Shown piece by piece: positions 34,898 to 43,663 of a stretch of 64,000 bases of DNA. The position numbers were made by a program, and so were the translations under genes. The DNA comes from Catenuloplanes indicus. Its GTDB lineage: Bacteria > Actinomycetota > Actinomycetes > Mycobacteriales > Micromonosporaceae. Below the pieces are notes generated by a model. It had not been told where the DNA came from and did no database searches. It worked only from the letters and a program-made list of their open reading frames with translations. Location of the stretch: NCBI RefSeq assembly GCF_030813715.1, contig NZ_JAUSUZ010000001.1, forward strand, positions 7,626,001 to 7,690,000, read 5' to 3'. Position 1 is the stretch's first letter; each line of letters begins with the position of its first letter.

Positions 34898-35230
34898 TCA
34901 CGGGTGGATGATCGCGGCACCGGCGAAGAACAGGACCACGCCGAGGCCGGTGCCCTGGGCCATGCCGATGCCCATCCGCCGGGAGCGGGTGAAGATTGTG
35001 GCCAGGCCGCCGGTGAAGGCGGTCAGCACGCCCGCGCCGATCGCGAGGAACGAGAAGAACGGCGCGATCTCCGGCGTGCCGAACTCGCCGCGCTGATTGA
35101 GCACCAGCAGCACCAGCAGCACCACCTGGGGGAGCAGGCCGCCGGCCAGGCCGCTCCACCGCGGCCCGCCCACCGCCAGGCCGTCCGCCGGCACACGCCT
35201 GGTCCGCACCGCTCGCCTGGTCCCCGCCAT
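34898..35230 (-). CDS. hypothetical membrane protein
   Basis: A 110-residue protein with a basic N-terminus (MAGTRRAVRTRRVPADG) and three hydrophobic segments: GLAGGLLPQVVLLVLLVLN, FFSFLAIGAGVLTAFTGGLA and GTGLGVVLFFAGAAIIHP. No known domain. It follows the APH-type kinase gene by 29 bases on the same strand and may be cotranscribed. The stretch of about 270 bases downstream (34627-34897) holds nothing I can name. Confidence 0.65.
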   Translation of the reverse strand: MAGTRRAVRTRRVPADGLAVGGPRWSGLAGGLLPQVVLLVLLVLNQRGEFGTPEIAPFFSFLAIGAGVLTAFTGGLATIFTRSRRMGIGMAQGTGLGVVLFFAGAAIIHP

Positions 35231-35259
35231 GCCGTCATCGTTCCAGCTCGGGGCGGGTC

Positions 35260-36144
35260 TCACGGCAGCTTTGGCCGAAGCAGCCGGGCCACGTCCAGCT
35301 CGCGGCCGTGATGGTCGCGGCCGTCCTCGACGGTCCACACCCAGGACAGCACGCACAGCACGAAGCCCCAGGCCAGCACGCGATCGTACGGCAGCGAGAG
35401 CCCGTCGGCGACCTGCTCGGCGCGGGCCGGGGCGAGCCGGGTGAGCGCGTCGTCGCGTACCCATGGATCGGGGTTGTAGAGCAGCGCGCCCACCTCGGCC
35501 GCCGGGTCGCCGGTGCGGCCGTGCGGATCGATCGCCAGCCATGGCTCGCGGGTAGCGGTGAGGATGTTGCCGTGGTGCAGGTCGCCGTGCAGCACCACCC
35601 GGGTGGTGGTGGACGCGCACAGCTCCCGCAGCACGCCGAGCGCCCGCTCCACCAGCGCGTCCCCCGGGTTCCGGGCCAGGTGCGCCGCGAGGTCGTCCGC
35701 GTGCCGCTCGACCGGCTCCAGCGCGGAGTCCGGCTCCGGGGCCGGGCGGTGCAGGCGGCGCACCACGTCGACGAAGACCGCGGTCGCGGCCTCGTCGTCG
35801 TGCGGGACCAGCGTGCGCAGCATGGTGCCGGGCACGGCCCGCTCCAGAAGCAGCGCGCCCTCCGCGTCGTCGTGTGCGAGCAGCCGCACCGCGCCGTGGC
35901 CGCGGTAATGGGCCAGCGCGGCCCGTTCCGCGCGCAGGTGCGGCGCGGACGGCACGCCGAGCTTGAGCACCGTGTCCGCCCCGGCCGGTGCGACCCAGTT
36001 GAGGCTCAGCGGGAACGGCGGCCCGGGGGTCACGCCCCACCGCGCCGCGACCGTGCCGGCGCGAACCGGCAGCGTGTCCAGCCAGCGTGCGCCCTCGGCA
36101 CCCCAGGTCTCGATCACGGTGCGGCGGAACGTCTCGGTGACCAT
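35260..36144 (-). CDS. aminoglycoside/hydroxyurea phosphotransferase-family kinase
   Basis: A 294-residue small-molecule kinase of the APH(6)/hydroxyurea type. It has an N-lobe with VLKLGVPSAPHLRAERAALA, a catalytic loop VLHGDLHHGNIL and a metal motif IDPHGRTGDPAAEVGALLYN. Enzymes of this group inactivate streptomycin-like drugs or hydroxyurea, but many homologues have unknown substrates. The start ATG at 36144 is preceded by TAGGCT (36157-36152) seven bases away, so the mRNA looks leaderless. Resistance is a family inference, not shown by the sequence. Confidence 0.88.
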   Translation of the reverse strand: MVTETFRRTVIETWGAEGARWLDTLPVRAGTVAARWGVTPGPPFPLSLNWVAPAGADTVLKLGVPSAPHLRAERAALAHYRGHGAVRLLAHDDAEGALLLERAVPGTMLRTLVPHDDEAATAVFVDVVRRLHRPAPEPDSALEPVERHADDLAAHLARNPGDALVERALGVLRELCASTTTRVVLHGDLHHGNILTATREPWLAIDPHGRTGDPAAEVGALLYNPDPWVRDDALTRLAPARAEQVADGLSLPYDRVLAWGFVLCVLSWVWTVEDGRDHHGRELDVARLLRPKLP

Positions 36145-36381
36145 GCCCGGGAGCCTAGTGCGGGTGAGTAGGCACGCTCAGGTACCTGCCAGCGCGGCGC
36201 GGCAGGATTCCCGGCATGGCGAACATTCTGCAGTGGACGGTGGCGGCCGGCGTCGGAATCCCGGACGGAACGGGGACGGACGGTATTCCGGACGGGGCGC
36301 AATGACCCCGCAAGCACGCCACGGTACGGCGTGAGCGTGCGGAACGAAGGGTGACCGTGGAAGTGCGGGGCTGATCCCGCA

Positions 36382-36417
36382 CCGTCGCACACCCGCCACG
36401 GGGTGGGTGTGCGACGG
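36382..36417. terminator. strong hairpin, 13-bp stem
   Basis: A perfect 13-bp stem (36382-36394 with 36405-36417) around a ten-base loop, without a U-tract. It stands in the gap downstream of the minus-strand membrane gene. Confidence 0.55.
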
Positions 36418-36509
36418 CATCGCGGTAGCCGGGATTCTCCGGGCCACCGCGAGACCGGCAGGGAGGCCGCCGACCGGTGCCCGCGGGAGCATGCGCGACG
36501 CCACCACGC

Positions 36510-36533
36510 CGGAAGCGGGAACGTCCGCTTCCG
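36510..36533 (-). terminator. hairpin downstream of membrane gene
   Basis: A 9-bp perfect stem (36510-36518 with 36525-36533) around six bases, 13 bases beyond the stop of the gene ending at 36547. Confidence 0.5.
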
Positions 36534-36546
36534 AGGTTCCCTGAGG

Positions 36547-36942
36547 TCAGGAAGCGTTGGCCGGCCGGTGGGTGAGCTGACCGCCCGGCTTCGGGCCGGC
36601 CGGTGGGTCCGCCGGCGGGCGGTGCAGCATGAACAGCAGCTCGGCGCCGAGCGTCAGTGTGCTGACGAACGTGAGGCCGGCGCTGGTCACCGCGGCCACC
36701 ATCACCAGCCACAGCGCCTCGCCGGCCGCGGCCGGGACGGTGCTGCCGACCGCGGCGATCGGCCCGGCCGCGGCCATCACGGCCGGCCCGGTGAGGACGG
36801 TCAGCGCGAGACCGGCCGACCAGTACGCGGCGACGGCGTGCTCCGCGGGCGTGCGGCGGGTGAGCCGGTTGCCCGCGATCGCGATCGCCACCGGCGGGAT
36901 GAGTGCGGCCAGCCAGAGCAGGAACACGGAGAGCCCGTCCAT
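36547..36942 (-). CDS. hypothetical membrane protein, three helices
   Basis: A 131-residue protein with hydrophobic helices VFLLWLAALIPPVAIAIAG, WSAGLALTVLTGPAVMAAAG and LWLVMVAAVTSAGLTFVSTL, and a polar Pro-rich cytoplasmic tail (HRPPADPPAGPKPGGQ). I do not recognise the family. TACGCT at 36954-36949 lies six bases before the ATG, so the transcript is probably leaderless. It is 33 bases from the stop of the dehydratase gene upstream. Confidence 0.75.
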   Translation of the reverse strand: MDGLSVFLLWLAALIPPVAIAIAGNRLTRRTPAEHAVAAYWSAGLALTVLTGPAVMAAAGPIAAVGSTVPAAAGEALWLVMVAAVTSAGLTFVSTLTLGAELLFMLHRPPADPPAGPKPGGQLTHRPANAS

Positions 36943-36975
36943 CGCCTCAGCGTAGGCGGCCCGCGCAAGCGCCGC

Positions 36976-37899
36976 TCAGCCGAGGCTCGACGGATCCGTG
37001 TTCGCGCCGCAGAGGATCACCGCGACCCGCTCGCCCTCGGCCGGTGTGTAGCCGCCGGCGGTGAGCGCGGCCATCGCGGCCGCGGCGCTGTGCTCGACCA
37101 CGATCCGGTAGCGGTCCCACAGGTGCTGCCGCGCCGCGATCAGGTCCTCGTCCTCGACGATCAGCGACTGCACGCCGGTGCGCCGGGCCACCTCGAACGC
37201 GATCTCGCCGACCCGCCGGGCGCCGAGCGCGTCCGCGGCCACGCCGGAGACCGGCACGTCGACCGGCTGGCCCGCGGCCAGCGCGTCGTGCAGCGAGCGG
37301 GCGCCGGCCGGTTCCACCGCGACCACGCGCGCCCGGCCGTCCAGCGCCGCCGCGACACCGGCCAGCAGCCCGCCGCCGCCGACCGCGACCAGCACGGTGT
37401 CGAAGCCGCCGGTCTGCGCCCACGTCTCCAGTGCCAGCGTGCCGGCTCCGGCGGCCATGTCCGGGTGGTCGTACGGGTGGCAGAACGTGGCGCCGGTGTC
37501 GCTCACCCGCTTCTGCGCCGCGTCGTACGCCTCGGCGAACTCGTTGCCGGTCTGCACCACGACCGCGCCCAGCTCGTGCAGCCGGCGCACCTTCGCGGGG
37601 GAGGAGATCACCGGCACGTAGATCTCGGCCGGCACGCCGAGCTGGGCGGCCGCGTACGCCACCGCGATGCCCGCGTTCCCGCCGGACGCCGCGACCACGC
37701 CCGCGCCGGACAGCTCGCCGGACTCGGCCGCGGCCAGGATCCGGTTCAGCGCGCCGCGGGCCTTGAACGTGCCGGTGTGCTGCAGGTACTCCAGTTTGAA
37801 CACGGTGGCGCCGGAGTCCGCCACCGGCAGCACCGGGGTGTGCCGGACCCGGTCGCCGATCCGCACCGCCGCCGCGTCCACGTCCGCCTTCGAGATCAT
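36976..37899 (-). CDS. threonine/serine dehydratase-like PLP enzyme
   Basis: A 307-residue fold-type II pyridoxal-phosphate enzyme that should deaminate threonine or serine, or racemise serine. The PLP lysine is in HTGTFKARGA (near residue 46), with SGGNAGIAVAYAA for substrate/cofactor, the phosphate loop VAVGGGGLLAGVA and the C-terminal LCGANTD. No ACT regulatory domain is present, so it is the catabolic/short type. The ATG at 37899 has TACGCT (37911-37906) six bases upstream, a leaderless start. Exact specificity cannot be told from sequence. Confidence 0.9.
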   Translation of the reverse strand: MISKADVDAAAVRIGDRVRHTPVLPVADSGATVFKLEYLQHTGTFKARGALNRILAAAESGELSGAGVVAASGGNAGIAVAYAAAQLGVPAEIYVPVISSPAKVRRLHELGAVVVQTGNEFAEAYDAAQKRVSDTGATFCHPYDHPDMAAGAGTLALETWAQTGGFDTVLVAVGGGGLLAGVAAALDGRARVVAVEPAGARSLHDALAAGQPVDVPVSGVAADALGARRVGEIAFEVARRTGVQSLIVEDEDLIAARQHLWDRYRIVVEHSAAAAMAALTAGGYTPAEGERVAVILCGANTDPSSLG

Positions 37900-37998
37900 G
37901 CGACCAGCGTAGGCCCGGCGGGGTGCGTCGATCCGTACCGGTGCGGGTTCTTGGCCGGATATCGACGGTCGTTGGCCGGTATGCCGTTCCGCCGGTCC

Positions 37999-38384
37999 GA
38001 TGACCGACGGTAAGGCAGCCGTTCGCCTGAGTGCCGGCGCGACGTTCCCGGCGCCGGACCACGACTATCCGTTCTACCTGGAGCTGGAACTGACCGCCAC
38101 CGACGCGACATGGGCGGGCACGTACCGGGTGACCGACCTCTACTACCTGCCGCGGCAGAACAAGGCGGACGGCCGGATCAAGAACTACGAGATCTACGTC
38201 TCCGCCGACGGCACGAACGGGGGCACCCCGGTCGCGACCGGCGTCTGGCCGGACACCACCGCGGAACAGATCGTCACGTTCGCCGCTAAGACCGGGCGGT
38301 ACGTGCGGCTGCGCGCTCAGCGAGGTGAACGAACAGCGCTGGGCCGCGGCGGCGGAACTCAACATCAGCGGGGTCCCCGTGTAG
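37999..38384 (+). pseudogene. frameshifted remnant of an F5/8-type C (discoidin) domain
   Basis: The plus strand translates into the end of a carbohydrate-binding discoidin domain: DHDYPFYLELELTATDATWA, GRIKNYEIYVSADGTNGGTP, EQIVTFAAKTGRYVRLRA. After about 38317 the frame shifts; in the next frame the expected ending continues as SEVNEQRWAAAAELNISGVP and a stop at 38382-38384. No enzyme precedes it, so the gene has lost its 5' part and gained a frameshift. The frame also runs on into the kinase gene, but only by chance. Confidence 0.75.
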
Positions 38385-38395
38385 GGTGGCGCTCC

Positions 38396-39964
38396 ATGAC
38401 GGAGCCTCTCCGCCCCGGGGACCCGCGCGAACTCGGCGGCTACCGGCTGCTCGGCCGGCTCGGCGAGGGCGGCATGGGCGCGGTCTACCTAGGACGGTCG
38501 CCGGACGGCCGGAGCGTCGCGGTCAAGGCGATCCGGCCGGAGCTGGCGAACGAACCGGAGTACCGCGGCCGATTCCGCTCCGAGGTCAGCCGCGCCCGCC
38601 AGGTGCCGCCGTTCTGCACCGCGGCCGTGCTCGACGCGGACCCGGAGCACACCACGCCGTACCTCGTCGTCGAGTACGTTGACGGACCCAGCCTGGCCGA
38701 GGTGGTCGCGGACCGGGGCCCGCTGTCCGGCGGCGACCTGCACAGCGTCGCGATCGGCGTGGCGACCGCGTTGACCGCGATCCACGGCGCCGGCGTCATC
38801 CACCGCGACCTGAAGCCACGCAACGTGCTCTTCGCGCTCGGCGCACCCAAGGTGATCGACTTCGGCATCGCGCAGCCGTTCGAGGCGACCAGCCACCACA
38901 CGCGTACCGATCAGATGGTCGGCACCCTGGCCTACATGGCGCCGGAACGGTTCGACACCGCGCCGATCGGCCCGGCCTCGGACGTGTTCGCCTGGGGCGC
39001 CGTGGTCACCTACGCCGGCACCGGCCGCACGCCGTTCGCCGCCGACTCGGCCGCCGCCACCGCGGGCCGGATCCTCACTCAGCCACCGGACCTCGGCGGG
39101 CTCCAGTCACCGCTGCGCGAGATCGTGGAACGCACGCTGGCCAAGGACCCGGCGGACCGGCCGACCGCACCCGAACTGCTGGAACTGCTGCTGGACACCG
39201 GCTCGCACAGCCGGCCCGACCTGACCGCGCGCCCCGAGGTGCAGCGCGCGGCCCAGGCGGCCCGCGCGCTGCGGCGCCGCGGGCGCCACCGCCGGCTGGT
39301 GACCGCCGCGATCGCGGGCGTGCTGGCCGCGGCCGTGCTCGGCGCGGCCGGTGCGTGGGCGTACCACTCCCGGGCGGTCCCGCCGGTGGCCGTGCCGTCG
39401 TCCGCGGTCGTCGTCAGCGACCCGCCACTCATCGGCGGCGGGCCGGTGATCATCGACCCACTGTCCCGGCCCGGTCAGTGGCCGGCCGGTGCCGGCTGCG
39501 CGTACACCGGCGGGCGCCTGGTCATCAGCGGCGGGGAGCCGGTCTGGCAGGCCTGCGACGGCCCGCAGGACAGGTTCGCCGGCGATCAGTCGATCACGGT
39601 CAGCGTGGCGCTGCTGGAGCCGGGCAGCTGCGCGTTCGTCGCGTTCCGGAAGACCGACGACCTCACCGGGTACGCGTTGTCGCTCTGCGCCGACACGATC
39701 GGCTTCGAACGGCACGCCGACGACCGCGCGGACGAGCTGGTGCGCGTCCCGTCGACCGCGCTGGCCGACGGTGCCGAACACCGCGTCCGGCTGGTCGTCC
39801 GGGACGACGTCGCCACGGTCGCGGTCGACGGCACCGACGTCACCTCCGCCCCCGCCGACGACCGCCGCCTGGTCACCGGCTGGATCCGCCTCGGCGTCGA
39901 GGCCGGCGCCGACTACCGGAGCGGCAGCGCGGCCTTCAAGGACCTGGAGATCCGTACGCTGTGA
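38396..39964 (+). CDS. Ser/Thr protein kinase with extracytoplasmic sensor domain
   Basis: A 522-residue membrane kinase of the PknB type. Kinase domain, residues about 16-275: glycine loop LGEGGMGAVYLG, Lys44 in VAVKAI, catalytic HRDLKPRN (Asp138), DFGIAQ (155-160), activation segment with MVGTLAYMAPERF. A single membrane helix near residues 301-325 follows a basic juxtamembrane run (RALRRRGRHRR). The outer domain of about 180 residues has three or four Cys and looks like a beta-sandwich (SITVSVALLEPGSCAFVAFR, VAVDGTDVTSAP); I cannot name it. The start is ATG 38396; TAGGGT lies eight bases upstream. Its stop overlaps the lipoprotein gene (GTGA), so the two probably work together. Confidence 0.92.
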   Translation: MTEPLRPGDPRELGGYRLLGRLGEGGMGAVYLGRSPDGRSVAVKAIRPELANEPEYRGRFRSEVSRARQVPPFCTAAVLDADPEHTTPYLVVEYVDGPSLAEVVADRGPLSGGDLHSVAIGVATALTAIHGAGVIHRDLKPRNVLFALGAPKVIDFGIAQPFEATSHHTRTDQMVGTLAYMAPERFDTAPIGPASDVFAWGAVVTYAGTGRTPFAADSAAATAGRILTQPPDLGGLQSPLREIVERTLAKDPADRPTAPELLELLLDTGSHSRPDLTARPEVQRAAQAARALRRRGRHRRLVTAAIAGVLAAAVLGAAGAWAYHSRAVPPVAVPSSAVVVSDPPLIGGGPVIIDPLSRPGQWPAGAGCAYTGGRLVISGGEPVWQACDGPQDRFAGDQSITVSVALLEPGSCAFVAFRKTDDLTGYALSLCADTIGFERHADDRADELVRVPSTALADGAEHRVRLVVRDDVATVAVDGTDVTSAPADDRRLVTGWIRLGVEAGADYRSGSAAFKDLEIRTL

Positions 39965-40476
39965 AGAAGCTCTTGATCTCGATCCCCGCTCTGCTGCTCC
40001 TGGCGGCGTGCGGCTCGGCTCCCGACGACACCACCGCGTCGCCGTCCGCCGTGCCGTCCGCCACGCCGCCGGTGCCGGCGTTCACGGACGTGTCCCGGGG
40101 CGACACCGACTCGATCGTCAAGCTGTTGCAGTTCACGCCGGGGAAGGGCCAGGCCGTGGTGGTCGAGCCGGTCATCTTCCTGACCAACCCGGAGTTCTGC
40201 GAGACGTTCCACCTCCCCGCCGACGACAAGCGCTGCAACTCCGCCTGGAACACCGCCGACAGCGAGGCCAAGATAACGCTGCCCCGCGCGGACGACGCGG
40301 TCCTCGCCCTGGTCGACCAGTCCGACGTGAGCGCCTGCATGGACGAGATGGGCGCCGGCTCCTGCGAGACCTCCGCCACCGACTTCGCCGCCCGCCTCGG
40401 CGACGGCCCCCACCTGATCCGCCTCACCACGCGAGACGGCATCGCCGTCCGCCTCGCCGAGCTCTACGTGCCGTAG
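39961..40476 (+). CDS. lipoprotein coupled to the Ser/Thr kinase
   Basis: A 171-residue predicted lipoprotein with signal MKKLLISIPALLLLAACGSA (lipobox LAAC), a Ser/Thr/Pro linker and a globular domain containing four Cys in pairs (EFCETFHLPADDKRC and ACMDEMGAGSC). No family known to me. The GTG start overlaps the kinase stop by four bases, which points to a shared function such as ligand presentation to the kinase's outer domain. Confidence 0.8.
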   Translation: MKKLLISIPALLLLAACGSAPDDTTASPSAVPSATPPVPAFTDVSRGDTDSIVKLLQFTPGKGQAVVVEPVIFLTNPEFCETFHLPADDKRCNSAWNTADSEAKITLPRADDAVLALVDQSDVSACMDEMGAGSCETSATDFAARLGDGPHLIRLTTRDGIAVRLAELYVP

Positions 40477-40556
40477 CCCTTCCGAGCCGCACTCGACGAG
40501 CCCACACGCACGTTTCGCGATCGTCCACATGCCACGCGGCGCGTGTCAATGGACGG

Positions 40557-41879
40557 TCAGAGCCGTCCCGCTTCGATGATGCGGCGGAGGAACTGGCGGG
40601 TGCGGGGGTGCTGGGGGGCGCCGAAGACCTGTTCCGGCGGGCCCTGTTCGAGGATCCGGCCGCCGTCGAGGAAGCAGACCCGGTCGGCGACCTGGCGGGC
40701 GAACGCCATTTCGTGCGTGGCCAGGATCATCGTCATGCCCTCGGTCTTCAGGTCCTTGATCATGGTGAGGACCTCGCCGACCAGTTCCGGGTCGAGCGCG
40801 GACGTGACCTCGTCGAGCAGCAGCAGGCGTGGGGAGTTGACCAGGGCGCGGACGATCGCGACGCGTTGCTGCTGGCCGCCGGAAAGGCGATCCGGGTACT
40901 CCCGTGCCTTGTCGCCCAGGCCGACCCGGTCCAGCCAGGTGCGCGCCTCCGCCTCCACCTCGGCCCGGCGGCGCCGGTGCACGCGTTCCGGTGCCAGCGT
41001 GATGTTCTGCAGCACGGTCATGTGCGGGAACAGGTTGTAGGACTGGAACACCATGCCGATCTTCCGGCGTACCGTGTCGGGGTTGGTCCTGGGGTCGGTG
41101 ATGTGCTCGCCGTCCAGCAGGATCGTGCCGTCGTCGATCTCCTCGAGCAGGTTGATGCAGCGCAGCAGCGTCGACTTGCCGGAGCCGGACGCGCCGATCA
41201 GCACCACCACCTCGTGCTCGGCCACGTCCAGGTCGAGGTCCTGGAGCACCAGGCCGCCGCGGAACGACTTGCGCAGCCCGGAGCAGGACAGCGCCGGCTG
41301 GGTCGGCACCGGCACGTAGTCCGCCTCCTGGTCCGCGGTCCTGATCGCCTGGACCAGCCCGGCCGCGGTGTCGCTCAGCTCGTCCCGCTCGCGCCGGCTG
41401 CGCCGCGCCGGTGGCTCGTCGCCCGGCTCCGCCGGCAGCGCGTGCCGCGATCGCCGTGGCCGCTCGTCCACCAGCCGCGTGTCCGGTTCCGCCGGGGTCT
41501 CCGCCACCGGCATGCGACGGTACGGGTCGGCGCCGACCTCGGGCGGGGCTGCCTCGTCCCGGGTCGCGAACCGGGCGTAGCCGCCCGAGGCAGACTCGGT
41601 CTCGTCGCCCTGGCGTTCGCTGCGGCGGCGGCCGCGGCTGTTCGGCACGGGCGTGTCGTAGAGGCTCCCGTCCGTACCCTCCGACGTGGGCCGGCCCTCG
41701 GGGACCGCCGGGAACGCGCCGGTCGACCGGCGCAGCGCCCGCTCACGGGCCCGCTCGCGCCGCTGCTTCGCCGCGTCGAAGTCCGCCACCCGGGTCTCGT
41801 CGCCGCGCTCCGGGATCTTGTCCAGCCGGTCCCGCTCCAGTTGCTCGCCGAAGCTCAGCTCGTCGTCGTCGCGCGCCAT
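40557..41879 (-). CDS. amino-acid ABC transporter ATPase with long N-terminal extension
   Basis: A 440-residue protein. Residues about 196-440 are a standard polar-amino-acid ATPase (GlnQ/GluA type): Walker A IGASGSGKST, Q-loop FQSYNLFPHMTVL, LSGGQQQRVAI, Walker B LLLLDEVTSALDPE, H-loop ATHEM. The first 195 residues are unusual: highly charged, rich in Arg, Glu, Asp and Pro, with no predicted fold (for example QRRERARERALRRS, ERPRRSRHALPAEPGDEPP). Normal family members lack such a segment. The ATG at 41879 is two bases after the permease stop and the charged part keeps strong third-position GC bias, so it seems to be truly translated. Confidence 0.88.
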   Translation of the reverse strand: MARDDDELSFGEQLERDRLDKIPERGDETRVADFDAAKQRRERARERALRRSTGAFPAVPEGRPTSEGTDGSLYDTPVPNSRGRRRSERQGDETESASGGYARFATRDEAAPPEVGADPYRRMPVAETPAEPDTRLVDERPRRSRHALPAEPGDEPPARRSRRERDELSDTAAGLVQAIRTADQEADYVPVPTQPALSCSGLRKSFRGGLVLQDLDLDVAEHEVVVLIGASGSGKSTLLRCINLLEEIDDGTILLDGEHITDPRTNPDTVRRKIGMVFQSYNLFPHMTVLQNITLAPERVHRRRRAEVEAEARTWLDRVGLGDKAREYPDRLSGGQQQRVAIVRALVNSPRLLLLDEVTSALDPELVGEVLTMIKDLKTEGMTMILATHEMAFARQVADRVCFLDGGRILEQGPPEQVFGAPQHPRTRQFLRRIIEAGRL

Positions 41880-41881
41880 CG

Positions 41882-42733
41882 TCACCGCCCGCCCGCGTTC
41901 TGCCGCCGCGCCGCGCGCAGCGTGACCAGATCCGTCACCGCGATCAGCGGGATCGCGAGCAGCACGAACAGCACGGCCGCGACCACGTACGGCGTGAAGT
42001 TGAACGCGTTCGCGGTCTCGATCTGCGCGGCCCGCACCGCGTCGACCAGCCCGGCCACCGACACCAGACCCACGTCCTTCTGCAGCGCCACCATGTCGTT
42101 GAGCAGCGGCGGCGCGACCCGCCGCACCGCCTGCGGCAGCACCACGTGCCGCATCGTCTGCCGGTACGTCAGCCCGAGCGACCGGGCCGCCGACCACTGA
42201 CTCGGGTGGATGCTCTCGATCCCGGCCCGGAACACCTCGGCGAGGTAGCCGGCGTACGTGATGATCAGCGCGATCGCGCCCAGCACCAGCACGCTCGGCG
42301 TGCCCTGCAGGCGCAGTCCCGGCACGCCGAAGGTCAGCAGGTACAACCCGATGATCAAAGGCATGCCGCGCAGCGTGTACGTGTACGCGGTGGCCAGCGC
42401 GCGCAGCGGGAACAGCACCGCGCCCTTCGTGGTCCGCAGCACCGCGATCAGCAGGCCGAGCAGCAGCGCGCCGATCGCGCACGCGACCAGGAGCCGGACG
42501 TTCAGCCACAGCCCGCGCAGGATCGCCGGCAGCGAGTCCGTCGCCACCTGCGGGTCGAGGAACGACGCCTGCACGCGCGGCCAGCCCGGCGAGCCGGTCA
42601 CCAGCACCACGACCAGCACGCCGACCACCGCGGTGGAGACCGCGCTGATGATCACCGACCGGATCGACTGCTTCCGGCGGTAGGCGACCCGCGCCCGCTG
42701 TATGTCACTCGGCGTGTGGGTCTCCGCCGTCAT
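41882..42733 (-). CDS. amino-acid ABC transporter permease
   Basis: A 283-residue HisM/GlnP-type permease with a short basic N-terminal tail and about five to six helices (SVIISAVSTAVVGVLVVVLV, LLVACAIGALLLGLLIAVLR, VVAAVLFVLLAIPLIAVTDL). The EAA loop that docks on the ATPase is GYLAEVFRAGIESIHPSQWS followed by AARSLGLTYRQ. Only one permease gene is present, so it would act as a homodimer. The start overlaps the binding-protein stop (ATGA). Confidence 0.92.
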   Translation of the reverse strand: MTAETHTPSDIQRARVAYRRKQSIRSVIISAVSTAVVGVLVVVLVTGSPGWPRVQASFLDPQVATDSLPAILRGLWLNVRLLVACAIGALLLGLLIAVLRTTKGAVLFPLRALATAYTYTLRGMPLIIGLYLLTFGVPGLRLQGTPSVLVLGAIALIITYAGYLAEVFRAGIESIHPSQWSAARSLGLTYRQTMRHVVLPQAVRRVAPPLLNDMVALQKDVGLVSVAGLVDAVRAAQIETANAFNFTPYVVAAVLFVLLAIPLIAVTDLVTLRAARRQNAGGR

Positions 42734-43599
42734 GACAGCTCGGGCGCGCCCGCCACCTGGGCGAGCCACTGCTTCTCCAGCGTGGTCAGCGTGCCGTCGG
42801 TGCGCAGCGCGTCGACCGCCTGGGACACGCAGCCGGTCAGCGGCGAACCCTGGTCGAGCACGATGCCGAACTGCTCCGGCACGCCGACCTGCGGCATCTG
42901 GCCGACGATCTTCGCGTCGGTGAGCTCGGCCGCGGTCATGTAGAACGCGGTCGGCAGGTCCACCACGAGCCCGTCGATCGTGCCGTTCTCCAGCGCCTGC
43001 TTCGCGTCGTCGTTGCTGTTGAACACCTGCGCCTGCTGGCTCGGCTTCACCAGGTCGGTGATCACCTGGTAGCTGGTCGTGCCGACCTGCGCCCCCAGCT
43101 TCGCGTCCTTCAGCCCGGCCAGGTCGGTCACGCCCGCGACCGGCGACGAGTTCTTCGCCACGATCGCCTGCCGGACCAGGTAGTACGGCGACGAGAAGTC
43201 GACCGCCTTGCGCCGCTCCTCGGTGATCGAGAACTGGTTGATGTCGATGTCGAACGTCTTCGGCCCGGGCGCGATCGCGCTGTCGAACCGCACCCGGGTC
43301 CACACCACGTTCTCCTTGGTGTAGCCGAGCTCGGTGGCGACCGCGTAGGCGACCGCGGACTCGAAACCCTCGCCGCTCTCCGGCTTGTCGTCGGAGAACC
43401 ACGGCTCGTACGCCGGCTGGTCGGTGCCGATCGTCAGCTTCCCGGCCGTCAGCGTCTTCAGGCTCGCCGGGTCGCAGCCGGCCGCGCCGGCGGAGGCCGC
43501 GGGCACCGCATCGTCGCCGGACTCCTCCGGCGCGCACGCGGACACCCCGACCACCGTGGCGAGCAGCAGGGCGGCGGCGGGCACGGAGGTTCTACGCAT
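42730..43599 (-). CDS. amino-acid ABC transporter substrate-binding lipoprotein
   Basis: A 289-residue family 3 solute-binding protein. Signal peptide with lipobox VSAC, then the bilobed domain: [75 protein letters not shown] and, late, [20 protein letters not shown]. Ligand is probably a polar or acidic amino acid. ATG 43599 is preferred because TATGCT (43612-43607) lies seven bases upstream, a leaderless arrangement; ATG 43611 would start inside that -10. First gene of the three-gene transporter operon. Confidence 0.92.
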   Translation of the reverse strand: MRRTSVPAAALLLATVVGVSACAPEESGDDAVPAASAGAAGCDPASLKTLTAGKLTIGTDQPAYEPWFSDDKPESGEGFESAVAYAVATELGYTKENVVWTRVRFDSAIAPGPKTFDIDINQFSITEERRKAVDFSSPYYLVRQAIVAKNSSPVAGVTDLAGLKDAKLGAQVGTTSYQVITDLVKPSQQAQVFNSNDDAKQALENGTIDGLVVDLPTAFYMTAAELTDAKIVGQMPQVGVPEQFGIVLDQGSPLTGCVSQAVDALRTDGTLTTLEKQWLAQVAGAPELS

Positions 43600-43663
43600 G
43601 GTCCGAAGCATATTGGCTGCCCGGGTGCGGTGGGGCCGAAGGGGGCTGCGAGAATCGTCTCCC

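Larger units (their letters stand above)
36145..36546. other. 402-bp intergenic region with hairpins
   Basis: No gene is supported. It contains the -10 of the APH-type gene and three hairpins: GCGGG/CCCGC near 36365-36380 and the two listed separately. They presumably terminate the minus-strand membrane gene whose stop lies at 36547. Short GGACGG-type repeats occur at 36270-36300. Confidence 0.5.

Noticed and set aside
38000..39964. A discoidin-kinase fusion protein
   Set aside because: The upstream part is a frameshifted relic and the kinase has its own -10 and ATG at 38396.
41882..43537. A permease with a 270-residue extra N-terminus
   Set aside because: The extension is the binding-protein gene read in the wrong frame.
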